From Meridianimarinicoccus marinus (lineage in GTDB: Bacteria > Pseudomonadota > Alphaproteobacteria > Rhodobacterales > Rhodobacteraceae), in NCBI RefSeq assembly GCF_040689105.1, contig NZ_JBFBVU010000003.1:124001-188000 (forward strand): DNA of 64,000 nucleotides. Reading direction: 5' to 3'. Positions 52,080-60,471 of the stretch are shown piece by piece. A model generated the notes under the pieces. The model was not told where the DNA came from. It made no database searches and was given only the letters and a program-made list of their open reading frames with translations. The first letter of the stretch is position 1. Every line of letters begins with the position of its first letter. Position numbers and translations under genes: made by a program.

Positions 52080-53720
52080 TTACATCATGCCGCCCATGCC
52101 GCCCATGTCGGGCATGCCGCCACCGCCCGCGCCTTCTTTGGCGGGGATGTCGGCAACCATGGCCTCGGTGGTGATCAGCAGACCAGCAATCGACGCGGCG
52201 TCTTCCAGAGCGGTCCGCACCACTTTGGCCGGATCGATCACGCCGAAGGTGAACATGTCGCCATATTCTTCGGTCTGCGCGTTGAAGCCGAAGGTCGGGT
52301 CGTCGCTTTCGCGGACTTTCCCGGCAACCACGGCACCGTCAACACCGGCGTTCTCGGCGATCTGGCGCAGCGGCGCTTCGATGGCCTTGCGAACGATCGA
52401 GATACCGGCGTCCTGGTCGCTGTTGGCGCCCTTGAGGTCGGCCAGAGCCTTGCCCGCCTGAACCAGCGCGACACCGCCGCCCACGACAACACCTTCCTGC
52501 ACAGCAGCGCGGGTTGCGTTCAGGGCGTCATCGACGCGATCCTTGCGCTCTTTCACTTCCACTTCGGTCATGCCACCGACGCGGATCACGGCAACGCCAC
52601 CAGCCAGTTTGGCCACGCGCTCTTGCAGTTTCTCGCGGTCGTAGTCGCTGGTGGTTTCCTCGATCTGCTGACGGATCTGGCTGACCCGTGCTTCGATCTC
52701 GGCTTTCTCGCCATGGCCGTCGACGATGGTGGTCTCGTCCTTGGTGATCTGGATCTTCTTGGCGGTGCCCAGCATGTCCATGGTGACATTCTCGAGCTTC
52801 ATGCCCAGATCTTCCGAGATCACCTGGCCGCCGGTCAGGATCGCGATGTCCTGCAGCATGGCCTTGCGGCGATCGCCGAAACCAGGCGCCTTGACGGCTG
52901 CGATCTTCAGACCGCCGCGCAGCTTGTTGACCACGAGGGTGGCCAGCGCTTCGCCTTCCACGTCCTCGGCAATGATCAGCAGCGGCTTCTGCGACTGGAT
53001 CACGGATTCCAGCAGCGGCACCATCGGCTGCAGCGACGAGAGTTTCTTCTCGTGCAGCAGGATCATGCAGTCTTCCAGCTCGGCGATCATCTTGTCCGGG
53101 TTGGTGACGAAGTAGGGCGACAGGTAGCCACGGTCGAACTGCATGCCTTCGACGACATCAGTTTCGGTTTCCAGGCCCTTGTTCTCTTCGACGGTGATGA
53201 CACCCTCGTTGCCGACCTTCTGCATCGCGTCAGCGATCTGGCGGCCGATTTCGGGCTCGCCGTTGGCCGAGATGGTGCCGACCTGGGCAACTTCATCGCT
53301 GTCCTTGACGACGCGCGACGCGGCCTTGATCTGCTCGACGACCTTCGAGGTCGCCAGGTCGATACCGCGCTTCAGGTCCATCGGGTTCAGACCGGCAGCA
53401 ACCTGCTTGAGGCCTTCCTTGACGATGGCTTGCGCCAGAACGGTGGCGGTGGTGGTGCCATCGCCGGCTTCGTCATTCGTGCGCGAGGCAACTTCGCGAA
53501 CCATCTGGGCGCCCATGTTCTCGAACTTGTCTTCCAGTTCGATTTCCTTGGCGACCGAAACACCGTCCTTGGTGATGCGCGGCGATCCGAACGACTTGTC
53601 CAGAACCACGTTGCGGCCTTTCGGGCCCAGGGTCACTTTCACGGCGTCGGCCAGGACGTTGACGCCCTTCAGCATGCGGGAACGGGCGTCAGCGCTAAAC
53701 TTAACGTCTTTTGCAGCCAT
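52080..53720 (-). CDS. groEL: Chaperonin GroEL
   Basis: GroEL is the 60-kDa barrel chaperonin. The 546-residue product starts AAKDVKFSADARSRMLKGVN, has VTLGPKGRNVVLDKSFGSP, DGTTTATVLAQAIVKEGL, the apical QKPLLIIAEDVEGEALATLV segment and the Gly-Met-rich tail MPDMGGMGGMM. Length fits. It follows groES by 63 bp and ends at an intrinsic terminator. Confidence 0.98.
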   Translation of the reverse strand: MAAKDVKFSADARSRMLKGVNVLADAVKVTLGPKGRNVVLDKSFGSPRITKDGVSVAKEIELEDKFENMGAQMVREVASRTNDEAGDGTTTATVLAQAIVKEGLKQVAAGLNPMDLKRGIDLATSKVVEQIKAASRVVKDSDEVAQVGTISANGEPEIGRQIADAMQKVGNEGVITVEENKGLETETDVVEGMQFDRGYLSPYFVTNPDKMIAELEDCMILLHEKKLSSLQPMVPLLESVIQSQKPLLIIAEDVEGEALATLVVNKLRGGLKIAAVKAPGFGDRRKAMLQDIAILTGGQVISEDLGMKLENVTMDMLGTAKKIQITKDETTIVDGHGEKAEIEARVSQIRQQIEETTSDYDREKLQERVAKLAGGVAVIRVGGMTEVEVKERKDRVDDALNATRAAVQEGVVVGGGVALVQAGKALADLKGANSDQDAGISIVRKAIEAPLRQIAENAGVDGAVVAGKVRESDDPTFGFNAQTEEYGDMFTFGVIDPAKVVRTALEDAASIAGLLITTEAMVADIPAKEGAGGGGMPDMGGMGGMM

Positions 53721-53783
53721 GTGTCTTGCTCCTTAATGGAATAGGTTGGGAAGGTCGGGCCGGGCGGCCCGGAAGCGATCCGC

Positions 53784-54071
53784 TTAGGCGATGATGCCCA
53801 GGATGTCGCTTTCCTTCATGATCAACAGCTCTTCGCCGTCGACGGTGACTTCGGTGCCCGACCATTTGCCGAACAGAACCTTGTCGCCTTCGCTGACAGC
53901 CATCGGGATCAGCTCACCGCTGTCCTTGCGGGCGCCTTCGCCACAAGCGACAACAACGGCTTCGGCCGGCTTTTCTTTGGCGCTATCGGGAATGATCAGG
54001 CCGCCTGCGGTCTTTTCATCGGATTCGACGCGACGCACCAGAACGCGGTCATGAAGCGGTTTGAATGCCAT
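53784..54071 (-). CDS. groES: Co-chaperonin GroES
   Basis: The 95-residue lid protein has FKPLHDRVLVRRVESDEKTA then GGLIIPDSAKEKPAEAVVVA, the mobile loop and roof region, and ends EELLIMKESDILGII. ATG at 54071 has AAGGAG about 10 bases upstream. It leads the groESL operon, under a CIRCE operator and an RpoD/RpoH-like promoter. Confidence 0.97.
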   Translation of the reverse strand: MAFKPLHDRVLVRRVESDEKTAGGLIIPDSAKEKPAEAVVVACGEGARKDSGELIPMAVSEGDKVLFGKWSGTEVTVDGEELLIMKESDILGIIA

Positions 54072-54103
54072 CTCTGAGGCTCCTTGCTCAGTTAGTTTCC
54101 GTA

Positions 54104-54130
54104 TTATCACTCGGTCGTGGTGAGTGATAA
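54104..54130. promoter_or_regulatory. CIRCE operator of groESL (HrcA site)
   Basis: TTATCACTC (54104-54112), 9-bp spacer, GAGTGATAA (54122-54130): a perfect inverted repeat of the CIRCE type (canonical TTAGCACTC-N9-GAGTGCTAA, here with G/C to T/A in one position of each arm). It overlaps the predicted start of groES transcription, where HrcA would repress it. Confidence 0.9.
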
Positions 54131-54137
54131 CGAGACG

Positions 54138-54166
54138 GAGATAGAGAGCGCGCCGACCCGAGTCAA
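54138..54166 (-). promoter_or_regulatory. Promoter of groESL
   Basis: On the minus strand TTGACT (54166-54161), 17-bp spacer, TATCTC (54143-54138), ending just before the CIRCE element. The preceding C (CTTGAC) makes it also a fair RpoH match. Confidence 0.65.
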
Positions 54167-54200
54167 GACAATCGGAAGAAAGTTTCGCGCGAACGTCCGG

Positions 54201-55250
54201 TCAGGCCGGAAACTGCGAAACAAAGGTGGCCACGGCCTCGGGTGGCAGCGACCAGTCGCACACCAGCCGCGCCATCAGGGGCGCGTCCTCGGGACCGCCG
54301 TCCAGCGTGCCGTCCCACAGATAGTAATGCGCCCCGGCGTTTAAAAGGTGGCGGTGCCAGGCGCGGGGCCAGCGAGCGAATACGGTGTTGGTCTGCACCG
54401 GAAAACAGATCTCGACCCCCGGCACTTGGTGCAACCGGTCGGCCAGATCGCGGGCCGAGGCATTGGCCCGCCGCGCCAGGTCGCGCCACAGGTCATCCTC
54501 AAGATAAGCCTGCATCTGTGCAGCCAGATAGCGATGCTTGGAAAACAGATGCGCGCCGCGCTTGCGCCGCAATTCGAATTCCCAGGCATGGGCGGGATCG
54601 AAGAAGATCACCGCCTCGACCCCCAGCAAGCCGTTCTTGGTGCCGCCGAAGCTGACCGCGTGGATGCCTGCCTTCCAGGTCATCTCGGCCGGGGTGCAGC
54701 CCAGATGTTCCAGCGCATTGGCAAAGCGCGCGCCGTCCAGATGCACCGGCAGGCCGCGGGCACGGGCCATCGCGGTCAGCTCAGCCAGTTCGGCCAGCGT
54801 GTAGACGGTGCCGGATTCGGTGGCCTGCGTCAGGGTCAGCGGTCCGGGCTGCACCCCGTGCACCCCCCGCTTGCCCGCCTTCTCCAGCGCCGCCGCCAGT
54901 GCTTCGGACCGGATCTTGCCCCGCGGCGCGTCGACCAGTGTCAGCTTGGCGCCGCCGGTGAAAAACTCGGGCGCGCCGCATTCGTCTTCATCCACATGGG
55001 CGGCTTCGGCGCAGAACACGGTCTGCCAGGGCTGGCCCAGCACCGACAGCGCCAGGGCGTTCGCGGCAGTGCCGGTGCCCACAAGATAGACGGCGGCGTC
55101 GGGGGCCTCGAACACCTGGCGGATTGTTTCCACCACCTGCGCGGTCAGCGGGTCGGCGCCATAGCCGGAAACGTAGCCCTCATTGGCGCGGCCCAGGGCC
55201 TCCAGCACCGCGGGATGGGCGGGGCCGGCGTTGTCGGATGCAAAATACAT
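54201..55250 (-). CDS. ltaE: Low-specificity L-threonine aldolase
   Basis: The PLP enzyme splits threonine or allo-threonine into glycine and acetaldehyde. The 349-residue product has MYFASDNAGPAHPAVLEALG, YGADPLTAQV, VYLVGTGTAANALAL, the GLPVHLDGARFANALEHLG segment and the PLP lysine motif VSFGGTKNG. ATG at 55250 overlaps the YcgN stop by 1 base (TGATG). It ends 35 bp before the groESL promoter. Confidence 0.9.
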   Translation of the reverse strand: MYFASDNAGPAHPAVLEALGRANEGYVSGYGADPLTAQVVETIRQVFEAPDAAVYLVGTGTAANALALSVLGQPWQTVFCAEAAHVDEDECGAPEFFTGGAKLTLVDAPRGKIRSEALAAALEKAGKRGVHGVQPGPLTLTQATESGTVYTLAELAELTAMARARGLPVHLDGARFANALEHLGCTPAEMTWKAGIHAVSFGGTKNGLLGVEAVIFFDPAHAWEFELRRKRGAHLFSKHRYLAAQMQAYLEDDLWRDLARRANASARDLADRLHQVPGVEICFPVQTNTVFARWPRAWHRHLLNAGAHYYLWDGTLDGGPEDAPLMARLVCDWSLPPEAVATFVSQFPA

Positions 55251-55720
55251 CAGAGATCCTCGATAATATGGTCTTCCCAATCGTCTTCATCGACTTCGAA
55301 TTCCGGCACCGTCCAGCCGCGCACCGATTGGCCGGCCTCATGCACCGAGTCCGCGCGCCCCGACACCAGCGGATGCCAGTCGGGCAAGGGGTCGCCCTGC
55401 TGCAGCAGCCGGTAAGCGCAGGTTGAAGGCATCCAGTAGGCGTTCTTGGCCAGCGTCTGCGGGGTCAGGAACACGCATTCCGGCACGAATTGCCGGCGGA
55501 TGTCGTATTGCGCGCAGCGGCAGGTCTGATCGTCCAGCAACCGGCAGGCGACACGGGTGAAGGCCACCTCGCCGGTGTCGGGGTCTTCCAGCTTGTTCAG
55601 GCAGCACTTGCCGCAGCCGTCGCACAGGGCTTCCCACTCGTGCGGGGTCAGCTGGGACAGTTTGAACCGCTCCCAGAAACGGGGGCGCAGGCCGGTGCGG
55701 CGAATCGGATCGTCAGACAT
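55250..55720 (-). CDS. YcgN-family Cys-cluster protein (UPF0260)
   Basis: The 156-residue product has a Cys-cluster CDGCGKCCLNKLEDPDTG followed by CRLLDDQTCRCAQYDIR, consistent with an iron-sulfur or zinc site in the YkgJ/YcgN superfamily. The PSTCAYRLL segment and PLPDWHPLVSGRAD are UPF0260 features. Function unknown. It is coupled to the threonine aldolase gene by a TGATG overlap. Confidence 0.85.
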   Translation of the reverse strand: MSDDPIRRTGLRPRFWERFKLSQLTPHEWEALCDGCGKCCLNKLEDPDTGEVAFTRVACRLLDDQTCRCAQYDIRRQFVPECVFLTPQTLAKNAYWMPSTCAYRLLQQGDPLPDWHPLVSGRADSVHEAGQSVRGWTVPEFEVDEDDWEDHIIEDL

Positions 55721-55758
55721 CGCGCGACCCTAGCCCCCCAGCCGGGAAAGGAAAGCCA

Positions 55759-56706
55759 TCATCCCCAGGTGGCCAGGATGCTGCGGGCGCGGGCGCTGTC
55801 GGCGCCCATCTGCGCGACCAGAGCCTCAAGCCCGTCGAACCTCCGCTCGGGGCGCAGATAGTCCACCAGCGCCACCGACAGTTCGGCGCCATAGAGATCG
55901 CCCGCGAAATCGAACAGATGGGTTTCCAGATTGGCGCGGTTTTCGCCGAACATCGGTCGCACCCCCATCGAGGCAACGCCGCCGTAGCGGCCCGCATGGG
56001 GACCCTCCAGAACCTCCACCTGCACCGCGTAGACGCCGTATTTCGGCGGGTGCAGCCCGTCGATGGACATGTTCGCGGTCGGATAGCCCAGGTTGCGGCC
56101 GCGCTTTTCGCCGTGCAGCACCGGGCCGTCGATGCGGTGCCAATGGCCCAGCATCGCCTTGGCATCGCGCGGGCGGCCTTCGGACAGGGCGGCGCGGATC
56201 GCGGTCGAGGACACCGGCACCCCGGCGGCCTCGAACTGCATCAGTTCGGCGACGGTAACGCCGAACCCGAACTCACGCCCCAGCGCCACCAGATCTTTGG
56301 CCGTCCCGGACCGGCCCTGGCCGAAGCGGAAATCCGCCCCCACCACCACATGCCGCAGACCCAGCCCGTCCGCCACCACACGATGCGCGAAATCCCGCGC
56401 CGAAAGCGACGCCAGCTTCGCATCGAAGCCGATCTGATACAGGTGCCGGACGCCGATCTTCTGCAACCGGTGCGCCCTGGCGGCGGCGGTCATCAGGCGG
56501 AAGGGCGGGGCGTCGGGGGCGAAGAACTCGCGCGGGTGGGGCTCAAACGTCAGCACGCCCAGCGGCGCGCCGATGGCATCACCGGCCTGCCGCGCAAGTT
56601 CCATCACCGCCCTGTGGCCCAGATGCACGCCATCGAAATTGCCGATCGCGGCACTGGCCCCGCGGTCGGCATCGCCCAGTCCAGAGTAAGAGCGGTGAAG
56701 GCGCAT
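55759..56706 (-). CDS. ribF: Bifunctional riboflavin kinase/FAD synthetase RibF
   Basis: RibF makes FMN and FAD from riboflavin. The 315-residue product has the adenylyltransferase motif AIGNFDGVHLGHRAVM, FDAKLASLSARDFAHRVVAD, FRFGQGRSGT, SSTAIRAALSEGR, and the kinase domain motif GRNLGYPTANMSID. No FMN riboswitch is visible before it. It starts 15 bp after the MaoC stop. Confidence 0.94.
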   Translation of the reverse strand: MRLHRSYSGLGDADRGASAAIGNFDGVHLGHRAVMELARQAGDAIGAPLGVLTFEPHPREFFAPDAPPFRLMTAAARAHRLQKIGVRHLYQIGFDAKLASLSARDFAHRVVADGLGLRHVVVGADFRFGQGRSGTAKDLVALGREFGFGVTVAELMQFEAAGVPVSSTAIRAALSEGRPRDAKAMLGHWHRIDGPVLHGEKRGRNLGYPTANMSIDGLHPPKYGVYAVQVEVLEGPHAGRYGGVASMGVRPMFGENRANLETHLFDFAGDLYGAELSVALVDYLRPERRFDGLEALVAQMGADSARARSILATWG

Positions 56707-56721
56707 CCGGGTGTCCGTGGA

Positions 56722-57156
56722 TCAGCCGCGCGACGGCGCCAGAACCAGCGCCTCGCCCTGGATCACGGTCTTGCCGCCGGCTTCGGCGACACAATCGAAG
56801 GTCACGCGCCGTTTCTCGCGGTTGATCTCGCGCACGGTGACGGTGGCGGTCACCTCGGCGCCGAGCATGACCGGGGCGCGGAACTTCAGGCTTTGGCCCA
56901 TGTAAATGGTGCCATGGCCGGGAATGCGCTCTCCCAGCAGGGCCGAGAACAGGCTACCGACCAGCATCCCGTGCGCGATGCGACCGCCGAACATGGAGGC
57001 CTGCCCCGCGTCCTCGTCCAGGTGGATCGGGTTGCGGTCTTCGCTGACCTCGGCGAATGACCGGACCTCGGCGTCGCCGATGACCTTGGTCAGGCTGCGG
57101 GACATGCCCACTTCCAGATCTTCGATATGGATTGTACCAATTTCGTCGTCGCGCAT
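56722..57156 (-). CDS. MaoC-family hot-dog dehydratase ((R)-enoyl-CoA hydratase type)
   Basis: The 144-residue product is a hot-dog fold hydratase. It has the hydratase motif FAEVSEDRNPIHLDEDAGQA (Asp and His of the active site) and the FGGRIAHGMLVGSLFSALL segment, as in PhaJ-type (R)-specific enoyl-CoA hydratases. ATG at 57156 has a strong AAGGAGG about 8 bases upstream. It lies 66 bp before the HAD gene stop, upstream of ribF on the same strand. Confidence 0.88.
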   Translation of the reverse strand: MRDDEIGTIHIEDLEVGMSRSLTKVIGDAEVRSFAEVSEDRNPIHLDEDAGQASMFGGRIAHGMLVGSLFSALLGERIPGHGTIYMGQSLKFRAPVMLGAEVTATVTVREINREKRRVTFDCVAEAGGKTVIQGEALVLAPSRG

Positions 57157-57222
57157 GCGAGATCCTCCTTTTCGATCGTCAGTCTGGCTTAGACCCCTGC
57201 CCGATGCCAGCAACGCGTCGCG

Positions 57223-58092
57223 TCACCGCAGCATCCCGATGGCATAGGCGGGCGAGGTCCGGATCTCGTCCAGATACGCGGAAAGACGCTCCGGGTCAGG
57301 CTGGCCGTTGGTGCCGGTCTGCTCGGCGGCCAGACCGCCGGTGACGAAAAGCACGTCGAAATCCTCGGCCATGCCCCCGGCCACATCGGTGTTCGGTCCA
57401 TCGCCGATGACCAGAACGCGGTCGTCGGGGACGCGATCCAGCTGCGCCAGCCGCCGCCGCGCCAGATCGTAGATCGGCGGATGCGGCTTGCCGAAATACA
57501 GGCTCTGGCCGCCCATCTCGGTGTAAAGCTCGGCCAGCGCCCCGGCGCAGTAAAGGCGGGTATGGCCCTTGTCGACCACCACGTCCGGGTTGGCACACAG
57601 CAGCTTCAGCCCCTTGGTCTTGGCCAGCAGAAGTTGCGCGCGGTAATCCTCGGGGGTTTCAGCGGCATCATCCACCAGCCCGGTGCAGGCGATGCCCTCG
57701 GCCTCGTCCAGCGGCACCAGGTCCACGGTGGACTCCAGATCCTCGGGCAGTTCGGTAAAGAAGGTCAGGTCGCGCTCGGGCCCCATGTGATAGACCTTCT
57801 TGCCGATGATCCCGCGCATCATCGCCGCCTGGGCGCTGTCGCCCGAGGTCACCACGTCGTCCCAGCAGTCGCGCGGCGCGCCCAGCCCATCCAGTTGCGC
57901 CTCGACCAGCGGCTTGGGGCGCGGCGCGTTGGTCAGCAGGAGGACCTTGCCGCCCTTGGCCCGAAAGCCCTGCAACGCGGCCACCGCTTCGGGAAACACC
58001 TCGACCCCATTGTGCAGACAGCCCCAAAGATCGCAGAGGACGGCATCGTAACGGTCCTGGACCTCGGCAAGCGTGCGGATGATTTCAGTCAT
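57223..58092 (-). CDS. HAD-superfamily subfamily IIA hydrolase
   Basis: The 289-residue product has HAD motif I DLWGCLHNGV (second Asp replaced, as DxW-type variants of the NagD-like IIA group), motif II LLLTNAPRPK, and the IIA cap. The end VIGDGPNTDVAGG is motif III/IV. It matches the TIGR01459-type alphaproteobacterial HAD-IIA family; substrate unknown. The missing second motif-I Asp is worth noting, because it usually acts as acid/base. ATG at 58092 has AGGAG about 6 bases upstream. Confidence 0.85.
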   Translation of the reverse strand: MTEIIRTLAEVQDRYDAVLCDLWGCLHNGVEVFPEAVAALQGFRAKGGKVLLLTNAPRPKPLVEAQLDGLGAPRDCWDDVVTSGDSAQAAMMRGIIGKKVYHMGPERDLTFFTELPEDLESTVDLVPLDEAEGIACTGLVDDAAETPEDYRAQLLLAKTKGLKLLCANPDVVVDKGHTRLYCAGALAELYTEMGGQSLYFGKPHPPIYDLARRRLAQLDRVPDDRVLVIGDGPNTDVAGGMAEDFDVLFVTGGLAAEQTGTNGQPDPERLSAYLDEIRTSPAYAIGMLR

Positions 58093-58192
58093 GGGGTCTC
58101 CTGACAGACGCGGGCAACGAAACGGCACGCCGGTCTTGTGTCATGTCCGGGCGGGTCTGACCAGTGCGGGCTGCCCTGCGGCCCGGCGGATG

Positions 58193-58215
58193 AAAAAGGG
58201 CGCCCGCAGGCGCCC
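58193..58215 (-). terminator. Terminator of the Mn-pyrophosphatase gene
   Basis: GGGCGCC (58198-58204) pairs perfectly with GGCGCCC (58209-58215) around a 4-base loop; on the minus strand TTTTT follows, 22 bp after the ppaC stop. Confidence 0.85.
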
Positions 58216-58237
58216 CATCCGGTGTTCCGATGCGGGC

Positions 58238-59158
58238 TTACAGGGCCAGGTTCGGAATGATCTGCTTCTTGCGGCTCATGATGCCGGGCAGAACCACGCT
58301 GTCCCCCGACACGGTGGCGCCGAAGCTTTTCTCGGCCACGGCCTTCACGGTGTCATTGGGCACCAGCAGGGTGGCTTCTTCCTTGATGATGTCCACGACA
58401 AACAGCAGGACCTCGTCCACGCCGTCTTCCTTGGCCACCTCGGGCATCGAGGCGATCAGGCTGGCCTTGCGGCCCAGCGGGATCTCGGGTGCGGTAGTTT
58501 CCAGAACCGAAACCCGGAAGTTGGTGCCGCCGACCTCGTACTTCTTGCTGTCCATGCGGATCAGCTCGGCATCCGAGAAGGCCGAGACGTCGGACTTGGC
58601 GGCGAACATTTCCGCCGAATAGGCCGAGATGTCGACGCCCAGATCGGTGGCCAGCGATTGCGCCAGCGCCTTGTCGGTATCGGTGGTCGTGGGCGAGCGG
58701 AATTCCAGCGTGTCGGACAGGATGCACGACAGCATCGCGCCCTTGATGTTTTCCGGCATCTTGGCGGCGGCGTCGCCCATCAGGTCATGCATGATGGTCA
58801 CGGTGCAGGCTACGGGGCGCACGGTGATGTTGATCGGGCCACTGGTTTCCAGACCGCCGACCAGCTTGTGATGGTCGATGATTTCCAGAATGTCGGCGCC
58901 GCCGATCCCGGCGGGCAGTTCGGCGGGGTTGTTGGTGTCGACGATCACAACCTTGTCGCCTGCGGCCACATCGGCGATGATCTCGGGCTTGTCGAGGCTC
59001 CAGCGTTCCAGCACGAAGGCGGCTTCGGTGTTGGGCTCGCCCAGCAGCTTGGCTTCGGCGGGGGTGCCCTTGATTTCGGACAGGTACCAGGCCCAGATCA
59101 GCGGGGCGCCGGTGGAGTCGGTATCGGGGGCCATATGGCCGAAGACCTTGATCGTCAT
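58238..59158 (-). CDS. ppaC: Manganese-dependent inorganic pyrophosphatase (family II)
   Basis: This DHH-family phosphatase hydrolyses pyrophosphate. The 306-residue product starts MTIKVFGHMAPDTDSTGAPL (the GHxxPDTDS metal site), has VVIVDTNNPAELP, IIDHHKLVGGLE (DHH motif) and ends MSRKKQIIPNLAL (SRKKQ substrate-binding). Length is normal. Divergent from prs over 227 bp. Confidence 0.94.
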   Translation of the reverse strand: MTIKVFGHMAPDTDSTGAPLIWAWYLSEIKGTPAEAKLLGEPNTEAAFVLERWSLDKPEIIADVAAGDKVVIVDTNNPAELPAGIGGADILEIIDHHKLVGGLETSGPINITVRPVACTVTIMHDLMGDAAAKMPENIKGAMLSCILSDTLEFRSPTTTDTDKALAQSLATDLGVDISAYSAEMFAAKSDVSAFSDAELIRMDSKKYEVGGTNFRVSVLETTAPEIPLGRKASLIASMPEVAKEDGVDEVLLFVVDIIKEEATLLVPNDTVKAVAEKSFGATVSGDSVVLPGIMSRKKQIIPNLAL

Positions 59159-59385
59159 GTCATCAAATCCATCTTTGCGGGGTTTTGCGCGGCTTATAGG
59201 CGCCTATGCGGCGCCCTGTCACTGACTCGGGACGGGGTGTTTCGCCGCAGAGCGCCAGATGTTGCTGCATTGCAGCGCAAATTCGGCACCCGGTTCATGA
59301 AAAGATCACAGAAGTGTTGGTTTCGGGCCGTACTGGTGCTAAGCGACCGGCGAACCCGTAACCCTCCCCGCTCAAGGACGCTGCC

Positions 59386-60405
59386 ATGCCCTCTCTCGTG
59401 GAGCCGAAGCTCATCTCGGGCAATGCCAACAAATCGCTCGCCACGGCCATCGCCCGGCGGATCTCCATGCACCGGGGGATGAACATCAACCTGATCAACA
59501 CCCGCGTCGAGCGGTTCAACGATGCCGAGATCTTCGTCGAGGTCTACGAGAACGTCCGCGGCGAGGATATGTTCATCATCCAGCCGACCTCGAACCCGGC
59601 GAATGACAACCTGATGGAACTGATGATCATGGCCGACGCGCTGAAGCGGTCGTCGGCGGGGCGGATCACGGCGGTGATCCCCTATTTCGGATACGCCCGG
59701 CAGGACCGGCGCACCAAGGCGCGCACGCCAATCTCGGCCAAGCTGGTGGCCAACCTTCTGGAAGAGGCGGGCATCGAGCGGGTTCTGACGATGGACCTGC
59801 ACGCCGCGCAGATCCAGGGCTTCTTCGATGTGCCGGTGGACAACCTGTATGCCTCGCCGGTCTTCGCGCTGGACATCAAGCACCAGTTCGAAGGCGGGCT
59901 GGACGACGTGATGATCGTGTCGCCCGACGTCGGCGGCGTGGCCCGCGCCCGCGAGTTGGCGCAGCGGATCGGCTGCCCCCTGTCGATCGTGGACAAGCGC
60001 CGCGAAAAGCCCGGCGAAGTGGCCGAGATGACGGTGATCGGCGATGTCAGCGGCAAGAAATGCATCATCGTGGATGACCTGTGCGACACCGCCGGCACCC
60101 TGTGCAAGGCCGCGGGCGTGCTGATGGATGCGGGTGCCACCGAGGTGCATTCCTATATCACCCACGGCGTGCTGTCCGGCCCGGCGGTCGAACGGATCAC
60201 CAAGTCGGTCATGAAAAGCCTTGTCATCACCGACACCATCGAACCCACGGCCGAGGTCAAGGCCGCGCCGAATATCCGCATCGTGCCCACCGCGCCGATC
60301 TTCGCACAGGCGATCCTGAATATCTGGAGCGGCACCTCGGTGTCGTCGCTGTTCGAGACCGGCACGCTTGGCCCGATCTACGAAGGCCTCTACCCGCAGG
60401 ACTAG
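59386..60405 (+). CDS. prs: Ribose-phosphate pyrophosphokinase
   Basis: Prs makes PRPP for purine, pyrimidine, His and Trp synthesis. The 339-residue product has EIFVEVYENVRGEDMFIIQP, IPYFGYARQDRRTKARTPIS, LTMDLHAAQIQGFFDVP, SPDVGGVARARELAQRIG and the PRPP-loop IIVDDLCDTAGTLCKA. It is slightly longer than the E. coli form. AAGGACG precedes the ATG at 59386. Confidence 0.96.
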   Translation: MPSLVEPKLISGNANKSLATAIARRISMHRGMNINLINTRVERFNDAEIFVEVYENVRGEDMFIIQPTSNPANDNLMELMIMADALKRSSAGRITAVIPYFGYARQDRRTKARTPISAKLVANLLEEAGIERVLTMDLHAAQIQGFFDVPVDNLYASPVFALDIKHQFEGGLDDVMIVSPDVGGVARARELAQRIGCPLSIVDKRREKPGEVAEMTVIGDVSGKKCIIVDDLCDTAGTLCKAAGVLMDAGATEVHSYITHGVLSGPAVERITKSVMKSLVITDTIEPTAEVKAAPNIRIVPTAPIFAQAILNIWSGTSVSSLFETGTLGPIYEGLYPQD

Positions 60406-60471
60406 ATTTCCTTGGTAGCCAGATGGTTGACCAAAGGTTAGCCTTCCCCGAGAGTAACGGGGGAGGCCGCA

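Noticed and set aside
56707..56721. FMN riboswitch before ribF
   Set aside because: The space before ribF is 15 bp and lies behind the MaoC gene; there is no room for an RFN element.
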